Shown here: piece by piece, positions 7,848 through 14,371 of the stretch
Layout: the number at the start of each line of letters is the position of its first letter
Numbering within the stretch: position 1 is the first letter of the stretch
Assembly: GCA_964525675.1 (NCBI GenBank)
Contig: CAZGJW010000059.1
Span: forward strand, 1 to 15,543
Reading direction: 5' to 3'
DNA from: CAYSRJ01 sp964525675
GTDB lineage: Bacteria > Spirochaetota > B62-G9 > DRHN01
DNA length: 15,543 bases
The notes under the pieces: generated by a model
What the model saw: only the letters and a program-made list of their open reading frames with translations
Database searches by the model: none
What the model was told of the DNA's origin: nothing
Made by a program: the position numbers and the translations under genes

Positions 7848-8873
7848 ATGAAATCCGCATGGGTTACCGGTAAGAACAGGATAGAGATCCGCGAACAGAA
7901 TATTTCAACTCCGGGGCCGGGAGAGGTGCTGGTTAAAATCAAGGCCTGTGGGATATGCGGAACCGACCTGCACTTCTACCATGACTATCCGGAGGGAACA
8001 CATATGCCTCTTGGGCACGAGGTATCCGGCATTGTCGAGGATTTTGGTTCTACGGTCACCAGCCTCCAAAAGGGGGACATGGTTGTTGTACAGAACAATG
8101 TCATATGCGGGCGGTGTACATCCTGCCTCAACGGCGAATGGGATCGGTGCCTGAATATACAAACCTACATGAACGACAGAGCCGGTATGGCGGAGTACCT
8201 TACGGTGCCCCGTGAAATGGTTTTGCCTTTCGAGTCTCTTGATTTCGTCCAGGCCGCAGTTGCAGAACCCGTGACTGTGGCGCTCGACCTCATGAAGCAG
8301 GCGGATCTTGATATCTATCAGGATGTTCTTGTTTTAGGCCCGGGGATGATCGGGCTTTCCTGCGTGCGTCTCGCAACGCTGTCAGGGGCCAGACGGGTTG
8401 CAGTGCTGGGACGGACGAATACATCCCCGCGGGGAAGAAAGCGCATCCAGGCCGCATCTCTAATGGGCGCTGACCGGGTTTACGACACGGACGAACCGGG
8501 GTGGAAAGAAGAGATTAAGGGGGAATTTCCCGGGGGATTTCAGAGGATAATCGTTACTTCACCGCCTTCGACCATACCCGATACCCTGGAGCTTGCCAGT
8601 TTCGGAGCGTGGGTTGTATACAACGGGATAAGCTTCTCAGAGGAGACACTGGCATTCAACGCAAACAGCTTTCATTTTAAAAAGCTGAGGCTCATCGCCT
8701 CACATGCCATACCGAACTGGGGGTTTCCAAGGGCCTTCGAGCTGATACGGGACAAACAGGTTGACACTAAAAAGCTGATTACACACACCATTCCCTTTCC
8801 GAATGTGGAAGAGGCGGTTGAAATCGCTTCCTCCAGGGAGCTCGAGGTAATCAAGGTGGTCGTTACTTTCTGA
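7848..8873 (+). CDS. Second zinc-dependent medium-chain dehydrogenase
   Basis: NAD(P)-dependent oxidoreductase of the zinc alcohol/polyol dehydrogenase family, 341 residues. The catalytic zinc ligands are Cys37 (CGICGTD), His57-Glu58 (GHE) and the Glu of VAEP. The structural zinc is held by Cys87, Cys90, Cys93 and Cys101. The Rossmann motif is GPGMIG. The second strand ends VAVLGRTNTSPRGRKR, basic and without the usual acidic residue, so NADP(H) is plausible, unlike its partner at 5705. The start at 7848 is preferred because a strong GGGGGGAGAGG sits four bases upstream. An in-frame ATG at 7797 would add 17 residues that do not fit the family. It probably forms an operon with the two preceding genes and converges on the minus-strand thiolase, 83 bases away. 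That gap holds only a weak dyad. Confidence 0.9.
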   Translation: MKSAWVTGKNRIEIREQNISTPGPGEVLVKIKACGICGTDLHFYHDYPEGTHMPLGHEVSGIVEDFGSTVTSLQKGDMVVVQNNVICGRCTSCLNGEWDRCLNIQTYMNDRAGMAEYLTVPREMVLPFESLDFVQAAVAEPVTVALDLMKQADLDIYQDVLVLGPGMIGLSCVRLATLSGARRVAVLGRTNTSPRGRKRIQAASLMGADRVYDTDEPGWKEEIKGEFPGGFQRIIVTSPPSTIPDTLELASFGAWVVYNGISFSEETLAFNANSFHFKKLRLIASHAIPNWGFPRAFELIRDKQVDTKKLITHTIPFPNVEEAVEIASSRELEVIKVVVTF

Positions 8874-8956
8874 TTTTCTTATGCTGGACTTTCTAAAGTA
8901 GAACAACCGTCAGCATGAAAGTGCGCCTCCTCAACTGCTGATTTGCGATCCACATA

Positions 8957-10192
8957 TTAATTGCCTGCGCCAATAATATGAACGACATTCGTCGTTGCAG
9001 AACCGCCGATGTTGAGGGTCGCAACCCTCTTTGCACCGGGCACCTGGTAGTCGCCGGCCTTGCCCGTGACCTGCAGGCATGCGTCGAGAAGCTGCCTCGT
9101 TCCGGTTGCACCAACCGGATGTCCCCCACCGATCAATCCCCCAGATGGGTTGATGGGACAGCTGCCGTCGAACTCTATAACCCCGTCTTCAATCGCTTTC
9201 CAGCCTTCGCCGGGTTTTGTGAAGCCAAGGTGCTCGATTGCGGCATATTCCGTGATGGTAAAGCAGTCATGGGTTTCTATGCATGAGATCTCCTTGATCC
9301 CGCTGATTCCGGCACGGGTGTACGCATCGAGAATCGCCCGGCGTGTGTAGGGCAATGCGTACTCATTTTTTCTGGCGTCCTCTATTTTGTCGTCGATCAG
9401 GATGGGAGCGGTTTTATGGCCCCAACCCTGTATGTACGGAATATCATCCAGGTTCAAGCTGTGCCTGGCACAATAGCTTTCGGCATAGTCCTGTGAACAA
9501 AGAAATACAACGGCAGCGCCGTCCGTCACCTGGCAGCAGTCCGTTGCTCGAAGCGTGTTCCCGATGGCCTTGTTGAACTCGCCTGTGCTGCAGGCGTGCT
9601 GCTTATTCATATACCAGTCTCTTGTCTGCGCTTTCGGGTTTCTCTTTGCATTCGCGTAATTAATGGCTGAGATCTGCGCCAGATGCTCATAGTCAACACC
9701 GTACAGTTCGTTGTAGAGATCATAGATGCGGTCGAAAAGCTTTGGAAATGGAAAACTAATCCCCTTACACTCCTTTTCATACCATGCCGCTGTCCCAAGA
9801 TAATCACCGCCCCTTTTTGAATCGACGCTTTTCATGAGCTCAACACCGAGCACGAGTACAAGGTCGTGAAGGCCGGCTTCGATTTCAGTTCTCGCGGCAA
9901 GGGCCGCAATCGACCCGGATGCGCAGGCAGCTTCATGCCGTGCTGTGGGAATGCCGCGCAGCACAGGATCGTAGTTTAAAACAAGTGCGCCGAAATGAGC
10001 CTGCATGGTAAATAATTCTCCGGCAAAATTGCCGACATGGGCAGCCTGTATCTCCACGGGCTCGATATTTGCGGCAGCAAATGCTCCCTCCATCACCTCG
10101 TTTATCATGGCCTGTACACTCTTTCCTTCCCGCGTCCAGTTTCGCGCAAAGTCTGTTTGGAACCCGCCGAGTATATAGACTCTCTTCTGCAT
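8957..10192 (-). CDS. Thiolase family protein (SCP2/acetyl-CoA acetyltransferase type)
   Basis: Probable CoA-dependent cleavage of a 3-oxoacyl-CoA to acetyl-CoA plus a shortened acyl-CoA, or the reverse condensation. It has 411 residues. The nucleophile is Cys90 in ARHEAACASGSIAA. The block SCIETHDCFTITE carries the SCP2-type HDCF signature. NPSGGLIGGGHPVGATGTRQ carries the catalytic His. The C-terminus reads TLNIGGSATTNVV, with Asn where degradative thiolases have the second catalytic Cys of CxGGG; this is usual for the SCP2-like branch. Start support is strong: AGGAG lies seven bases before the ATG on the minus strand. The gene follows the hydroxyacyl-CoA dehydrogenase with a 27-base gap, so the two are surely one operon. 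Many SCP2-type thiolases work with a small DUF35 OB-fold partner; none is visible here. Confidence 0.92.
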   Translation of the reverse strand: MQKRVYILGGFQTDFARNWTREGKSVQAMINEVMEGAFAAANIEPVEIQAAHVGNFAGELFTMQAHFGALVLNYDPVLRGIPTARHEAACASGSIAALAARTEIEAGLHDLVLVLGVELMKSVDSKRGGDYLGTAAWYEKECKGISFPFPKLFDRIYDLYNELYGVDYEHLAQISAINYANAKRNPKAQTRDWYMNKQHACSTGEFNKAIGNTLRATDCCQVTDGAAVVFLCSQDYAESYCARHSLNLDDIPYIQGWGHKTAPILIDDKIEDARKNEYALPYTRRAILDAYTRAGISGIKEISCIETHDCFTITEYAAIEHLGFTKPGEGWKAIEDGVIEFDGSCPINPSGGLIGGGHPVGATGTRQLLDACLQVTGKAGDYQVPGAKRVATLNIGGSATTNVVHIIGAGN

Positions 10193-10219
10193 ATGTTTTC
10201 TCCTGTTATGCAGCCGGTA

Positions 10220-11506
10220 TTAGACAGCGATTAAAAATCGCGGTATGTCTGGTATTTTGCACAACTTTTCTTCCGGCAGGTTGCGTAATGCTTCGGGAAC
10301 AGGCAGGTCCGCCTCCTCTATCAGGCGTACGGTTTCTTTGGGCCCGCCCAGGAAATCAACCCAGCCTGACGGGGGCATCCATGAGAATCCGTATGCCATA
10401 ACCCTGTCGATTCCATGTATGCCGTTTTCTTCTGGAGTGACCTCGCCGACTCTGAAAAAGCTGAACGAAACATATCCGAGGATGAAATGTCGCGCTATAG
10501 ATGCCTCTTCGGATTTGTCGTTTTTAAGTACCGATACCGCTTTTTTATAGTTTCCGTCGTGAATGTGCTGCTTTACATGTTCTATAACTTCACTGTTTAC
10601 ATGCCTGGTTCTACGATATTTTAGAGTTGAAGGTTCGAGGATGTACCTTTCCTTATTTTCGTCTTTAAAGTAGAATCCACCGTTTGACGGTGTTTTCATT
10701 CCCAGCATATTGCGGTCTATCATTTTCTGCAGATACCCGGGCATTCTAAAGGTTTCATGCCTCTCATCATTGGTTTTCTGGTATATGTTCTGCACGATTG
10801 CACGGTGAACATCCAGGCCGACGAGGTCGAGTGTTGCAAGTGGAGGCAGTGTCCTGCCCGTGTACGGCCCGATCAGGTAATCCATCCTGTCGACTCCGAG
10901 AAGCTCTGCATATACAGCCGCCTCGTTTAAAAGCTGAAATCCTATTCTGTTGCCCGCAAATCCTGCAATATTGCGTACAATGATGTTGGCCCGCCTCAGT
11001 ACTTTTTCACAAAATTCATAGATATTCTTTTTGAACGTCTCTGAGTTGTCGGTATGGTATATGAGCTCATTGGCGATGAGCTTGCCGGGCGGATTGAAAA
11101 AGTGCATGCCGAGAAAGTGTGCTTTGAAGTCGCTGCTTCGATTTTGCGCCAGTTCTTCAATAGAAAGGCCCGAAGAGATTGTTGAAACAACACTTCCACG
11201 CTTACGGGATTTGTCGACTTTTTCCAGATACCCCCTTTTCAGATCAATGTTTTCGGATAAGGCTTCTAAAATCCAGTCGCAGTCAGGTAGTTCTTTTTCG
11301 AGGTCGTTGTACGTTTTGGGAATGATATACTCCCGTAAAATTGCACTTTTTGCCTGTTTTACTGCTTTTTCAATGCCATACTTTGCCTCTTCAGCTGTAC
11401 GCTCGAAATATAAGCAGGGAATGTCTGCCTGAGCGAATATACCACCGGAGAGTGACCCCATTGTACCGTTACCACCCAAAATAGCGACTTTGTTAAGACC
11501 GCGCAT
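10220..11506 (-). CDS. 3-hydroxyacyl-CoA dehydrogenase (two-domain, no hydratase part)
   Basis: NAD-dependent oxidation of a 3-hydroxyacyl-CoA to the 3-oxoacyl-CoA that the neighbouring thiolase would cleave. From the chosen start it has 428 residues. The Rossmann fold opens with GGNGTMG at residues 11-17, and the second strand ends LYFER, with an acidic residue as in NAD enzymes. EALSEN and SSGLSIEEL follow the family pattern. The catalytic His135 is in GMHFFNPPGKL, and the paired Glu147 lies 12 residues later as in the classical enzyme, although the loop between is rearranged. A second 3HCDH-like C-terminal region contains GWVDFLGGPKETV. There is no crotonase domain. The third of three nearby in-frame ATGs (11518, 11512, 11506) is preferred because GGAG lies six bases upstream of it. 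The gene is divergent from the short-chain dehydrogenase. Confidence 0.9.
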   Translation of the reverse strand: MRGLNKVAILGGNGTMGSLSGGIFAQADIPCLYFERTAEEAKYGIEKAVKQAKSAILREYIIPKTYNDLEKELPDCDWILEALSENIDLKRGYLEKVDKSRKRGSVVSTISSGLSIEELAQNRSSDFKAHFLGMHFFNPPGKLIANELIYHTDNSETFKKNIYEFCEKVLRRANIIVRNIAGFAGNRIGFQLLNEAAVYAELLGVDRMDYLIGPYTGRTLPPLATLDLVGLDVHRAIVQNIYQKTNDERHETFRMPGYLQKMIDRNMLGMKTPSNGGFYFKDENKERYILEPSTLKYRRTRHVNSEVIEHVKQHIHDGNYKKAVSVLKNDKSEEASIARHFILGYVSFSFFRVGEVTPEENGIHGIDRVMAYGFSWMPPSGWVDFLGGPKETVRLIEEADLPVPEALRNLPEEKLCKIPDIPRFLIAV

Positions 11507-11540
11507 TAGCATCTCCATCAGAAAAAAACCGTTTTTTCTC

Positions 11541-11568
11541 TTGACAGCACAAAAAAAAGTGATAAACT
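11541..11568 (+). promoter_or_regulatory. sigma-70-type promoter of the short-chain dehydrogenase operon (promoter copy 2)
   Basis: A perfect TTGACA (11541-11546), a 16-nt spacer and TAAACT (11563-11568) preceded by TG in the extended -10 position. The geometry is identical to the promoter at 5553-5580. The poly-A spacer (11551-11558) may bend the DNA. Transcription would start near 11575, inside the shared GATTA motif. Confidence 0.65.
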
Positions 11569-11573
11569 ATCAC
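11559..11573. promoter_or_regulatory. Palindromic operator candidate
   Basis: A perfect dyad, GTGATA-AAC-TATCAC, lies directly over the -10 of the plus-strand promoter. The size and symmetry fit a dimeric winged-helix repressor such as the GntR/UTRA protein encoded at 12552-13331. That assignment rests on proximity only. Confidence 0.55.
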
Positions 11574-11577
11574 ATAT

Positions 11578-11606
11578 GATTACAGGATAATAGGATAACA
11601 TGATTA
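11578..11606. repeat. Shared regulatory motif, copy 2 (with internal duplication)
   Basis: This is the same motif as at 5596-5616: GATTA, then AGGATAA, then ATGATTA. An extra TAGGATAA makes a tandem AGGATAAT/AGGATAAC pair at 11584-11599. It lies in the initial transcribed region of the plus promoter, and on the minus strand one AGGATA supplies the TATCCT -10 of the opposing promoter. Confidence 0.55.
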
Positions 11607-11621
11607 TATTGTTCCTGTCAA
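11592..11621 (-). promoter_or_regulatory. Candidate minus-strand promoter of the hydroxyacyl-CoA dehydrogenase/thiolase operon
   Basis: On the minus strand there is a perfect TTGACA (11621-11616), an 18-nt spacer and TATCCT (11597-11592, four of six consensus). Transcription would start near 11585, which places it face to face with the plus-strand promoter start near 11575. The spacing and the weak -10 keep confidence moderate. Confidence 0.4.
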
Positions 11622-11673
11622 GCGGGTTTTATTCAATCGCTTGAATGGTTCATTTATACAGGAGACCTGATGT

Positions 11674-12429
11674 ATGGCAGAATTAAGTGGAAAGTCGGTG
11701 ATCGTGACAGGTTCCAGTTATGGTATCGGCAAATCCATCGCGCTGCTTTTTGCTGAGAAAGGGGCACGTATACTTATAAATTATTCTAAATCAGAAGAAA
11801 AAGCAAACGAGGTTGTTTCAGAAATTCTGCGTAAGGGAGGCACTGCGATTGCTCAGAAGGCGAACGTGTCAAAATCGGCAGAAGTGAAAAAAATGATCGG
11901 TACATGCTTGAAGAATTTCGGCCGAATCGATATTCTCGTGAACAATGCCGGAATTTTACCCTTCGGACAGATCGAGGAGATAACGGATGAAACTTTAGAA
12001 CGAGTTTTTCAGGTTAATTTTTTCGGTGCATTTTACTGCTCCAGAGAAGTCGTGCCGATCATGAAAAGGCAAAAATACGGGAAAATCATCAACATATCAT
12101 CAATAGCTGGTCAGCGCGGTGATCATTCGACTGCACCCTGTTACGGACCTTCAAAAGGGGCTCTGTCGGTACTGACGAAATCTCTGGCACGCCAGCTTGG
12201 TCCGTTTGGAATAAATGTCAATGCAATAGCACCACATGCCGTAATAACCCCAATGATGGATTACTGGGATGACAAAAAGAGAGAAAAGATGCGGGAAGCA
12301 ATACCCGTCAGGCGACTTGGTACCCCCAGAGACATTGCTGTAGCTGCGCTGTTTCTCGTATCGGATGAAGCGGATTTTATAACAGGTCAGATTATTGGTG
12401 TTAACGGCGGGTATCTGATGGATTCGTGA
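11674..12429 (+). CDS. Short-chain dehydrogenase/reductase (FabG-like)
   Basis: NAD(P)-dependent alcohol/ketone oxidoreductase of the classical SDR family, 251 residues. The cofactor loop TGSSYGIG is at residues 12-19 and NNAG at 90-93. The catalytic tetrad is Asn115, Ser143 (NISSIAG), Tyr157 and Lys161 (YGPSK). The C-terminus ITGQIIGVNGGYLMDS is typical. The second strand ends LINYSKSEE, with no acidic residue, so NADP is possible. GGAG lies nine bases before the ATG. It is the first gene downstream of promoter copy 2, followed 122 bases later by the GntR regulator. It resembles FabG in sequence, but isolation from fatty-acid synthesis genes and presence in a catabolic locus argue for a sugar, polyol or hydroxy-acid dehydrogenase. 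Confidence 0.92.
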   Translation: MAELSGKSVIVTGSSYGIGKSIALLFAEKGARILINYSKSEEKANEVVSEILRKGGTAIAQKANVSKSAEVKKMIGTCLKNFGRIDILVNNAGILPFGQIEEITDETLERVFQVNFFGAFYCSREVVPIMKRQKYGKIINISSIAGQRGDHSTAPCYGPSKGALSVLTKSLARQLGPFGINVNAIAPHAVITPMMDYWDDKKREKMREAIPVRRLGTPRDIAVAALFLVSDEADFITGQIIGVNGGYLMDS

Positions 12430-12453
12430 TTGAAACTCACAAATCGGTGGCGG

Positions 12454-12516
12454 AGGATCCCTGCCTGCTTGTCCCCGGCTTTACATAATTCTTTGGTGGG
12501 GGATCCTGCCGGGACA
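12454..12516 (+). promoter_or_regulatory. Interleaved inverted repeats in the leader of the GntR gene
   Basis: Two dyads interlock. AGGATCCC (12454-12461) pairs with GGGATCCT (12500-12507). TGTCCCCGGC (12470-12479) pairs with GCCGGGACA (12508-12516), with one bulged C. The order A-B-A'-B' allows either a pseudoknot or two mutually exclusive hairpins in the SDR-gntR intergenic RNA. No T-tract follows, so it is not a standard terminator. Confidence 0.4.
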
Positions 12517-12551
12517 GTGAAGTAAAAAAACAAGTCGATGAAAGGAATACG

Positions 12552-13331
12552 ATGAGTAATGATAACCCGAGTGGGGAATTCAAAATCGATAGAGAGAGTG
12601 CCGTACCCTACTATCATCAGCTCAAACTTTTTTTACTCGGCGAAATTCGATCGGGCAGACTGAAACAGGGACAGAAGCTGCCTTCCGAGGCGGAATTTTG
12701 CGATACGTATAATATAAGCAGAACTGTCGTGCGGCAGACAATAAAGGAACTGCAAAATGAAGGCTACTTGACAACAGAAAAGGGAAAAGGAACCTTCATT
12801 TCACAACCCAGGATAATTGAAGGGTTTGTACAGAGTCTCTCCGGATTCTATGAGGATATGGTTAAGCGGGGATACAGGGTATCAACACATATATTGAAAC
12901 AGGAATTGATCCCTGCTTCCCATAGTGTTTCCCACAAATTGCGAGTAGAAGAAGGCACCCCGGTTGTTACAATCAGCCGTATCCGGAGGCTGGATGATGA
13001 ACCTTCAGTATACGTCACAACCTACGTGCCGCAGGAAATCTGCCCGAAGCTGCTGAATGCTGACCTGGAAAACAGGTCTCTCTATTCTTTTCTTGAAAAA
13101 AACTGTGGAGTAGAAATTTTCAGAGGGCACAGGTATATCGGTGTTGAGCTTGCGAATGAATATGAAGCCTCACTTCTGAATATAGATGTGGGGTCACCCC
13201 TGATCGAGCTGGAGAGTGTCAGTTACCTCAGGGACGAGAGACCTCTTGAATACTTCCACGCGCTGCACAGGGGTGATAGAACCAAATTTGAAGTGGAGCT
13301 CGTGAGGTTCAAATCCATCGGTCGGGAATGA
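12552..13331 (+). CDS. GntR-family transcriptional regulator, HutC/UTRA type
   Basis: DNA-binding regulator with a small-molecule sensor, 259 residues. The N-terminal winged helix spans about residues 15-85: PYYHQLKLFLLGEIRSGRLK, KLPSEAEFCDTYNISRTVVR (recognition helix) and the wing EGYLTTEKGKGTFIS. The C-terminal UTRA domain spans about 105-250, with VVTISRIRRLDDEPSVYVTTYVP and SVSYLRDERPLEYFHALHRGDRTKFEVEL. UTRA domains bind sugars, sugar phosphates, amino acids or fatty acids. AAGGAA lies before the ATG. No separate promoter is evident, so it is probably read from the upstream SDR promoter, which would make it autoregulated if it binds the palindrome at 11559. It is most likely a repressor of this locus; the ligand is unknown. 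Confidence 0.93.
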   Translation: MSNDNPSGEFKIDRESAVPYYHQLKLFLLGEIRSGRLKQGQKLPSEAEFCDTYNISRTVVRQTIKELQNEGYLTTEKGKGTFISQPRIIEGFVQSLSGFYEDMVKRGYRVSTHILKQELIPASHSVSHKLRVEEGTPVVTISRIRRLDDEPSVYVTTYVPQEICPKLLNADLENRSLYSFLEKNCGVEIFRGHRYIGVELANEYEASLLNIDVGSPLIELESVSYLRDERPLEYFHALHRGDRTKFEVELVRFKSIGRE

Positions 13332-13359
13332 CTGGATTCCTCATTGAAAAGGATGAACT

Positions 13360-14358
13360 ATGAAACAAATGAGAGAGATGACCTACGTAGAGGCGATAAA
13401 CGAAGCCCTGGTAGAAGAGATGGCCAGGGATGAAAAGGTGTTTGTCTTTGGAGAGGATATCAGGATAGGCTACGGCGGCGGTGGAATATTCGGCGCAACG
13501 AGGGGACTCTTTGAGAAATTCGGAGAAGAACGCGTGATAGACACACCCCTTTCGGAGGTGGCGATAACGGGAGCTGCGCTTGGAGCTGCGCTTGTGGGGC
13601 TGCGGCCGATTGCTGAGATAATGTTCGGAGATTTCATATCGATAATTATGGATCAGCTCGTAAACAATGTCGCGAAGATGCGCTGGGTTTTGAATGGAGA
13701 AGTCGATGTGCCGATTGTGTACAGAACGGCGTACGGCGGAGGCATAGGAGCGGGGTTTCATCACTCCCAGAGTTTCGAGGCATGGCTGGCCCACGTGCCG
13801 GGATTGAAGGTGGTGATGCCTTCGGATCCGGCGGATGCAAAGGGGCTTTTGAAGACATCGATTCGGGACAATGATCCCATCATGTTTATGGAGCACAAGC
13901 TGCTGTATAAACGCTCCAGCGGTCCTGTGCCGGACGAGGAGGTGCTGATACCGCTCGGAAAGGGGGCGGTCAAGCGGGCGGGGGAGGATGTGACGATAGT
14001 GGCGACAGGGGCGATGGTCAAAAAGTCGCTCGAGGCGGCAGATGAGTTTGCGAAGAATGGAGTTTCCGTGGAGGTGCTGGATCCCAGGACGATACTGCCG
14101 CTTGACGAGGAACTGATACTGGAATCGGTTAAAAAAACAGGGCGTATAGTGATAGTGCACGAGGCTCCCGTATTCGGAGGCTACGGAGGGGAAATCGCCG
14201 GGATAGTCGCTGATAAAGCAATAGATTACCTGGACGGCCCGGTAAAAAGGGTAGGCGCGCCCTTTACCCCGATTCCCAACTGGAACAAAATGGAGGAGTA
14301 TTACCTGCCCGATGTGAAAAAGATCGTGGATGCGGTCAGCGAGGTGATACGGTTCTGA
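13360..14358 (+). CDS. Thiamine-dependent 2-oxoacid/acetoin dehydrogenase E1 component, beta subunit
   Basis: Beta half of an alpha2beta2 thiamine-diphosphate E1, which decarboxylates a 2-oxo acid, or cleaves acetoin-like ketones, and hands the acyl group to E2. It has 332 residues, the usual size. Signatures are FVFGEDIRIGYGGGGIFGATRGL, ERVIDTPLSEVAITGAALGAAL, MDQLVNNVAKMRWV, HHSQSFEAWLAHVPGLKVVMPSDPADAKGLL, and the C-terminal transketolase domain with VEVLDPRTILPLDEELI and VIVHEAPVFGGYGGEIA. AAAGGA precedes the start. It begins 28 bases after the GntR gene, and E2 starts 13 bases after its stop. The alpha subunit that should pair with it is not encoded before it or anywhere else in the window. 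Pyruvate, branched-chain and acetoin versions cannot be told apart by eye. Confidence 0.93.
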   Translation: MKQMREMTYVEAINEALVEEMARDEKVFVFGEDIRIGYGGGGIFGATRGLFEKFGEERVIDTPLSEVAITGAALGAALVGLRPIAEIMFGDFISIIMDQLVNNVAKMRWVLNGEVDVPIVYRTAYGGGIGAGFHHSQSFEAWLAHVPGLKVVMPSDPADAKGLLKTSIRDNDPIMFMEHKLLYKRSSGPVPDEEVLIPLGKGAVKRAGEDVTIVATGAMVKKSLEAADEFAKNGVSVEVLDPRTILPLDEELILESVKKTGRIVIVHEAPVFGGYGGEIAGIVADKAIDYLDGPVKRVGAPFTPIPNWNKMEEYYLPDVKKIVDAVSEVIRF

Positions 14359-14371
14359 TGAGGAGGGAAAG

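Noticed and set aside
8881..8916. Dyad ATGCTG(g)AC/GTCAGCAT between the convergent dehydrogenase and thiolase genes as a bidirectional terminator
   Set aside because: The stem is short with a bulge, the loop is about 19 bases, and no T-tract follows in either direction.
12451..12517. Intrinsic terminator after the SDR gene
   Set aside because: The stems are GC-rich but followed by an A-rich, not T-rich, stretch on the plus strand, so no classical terminator is formed.
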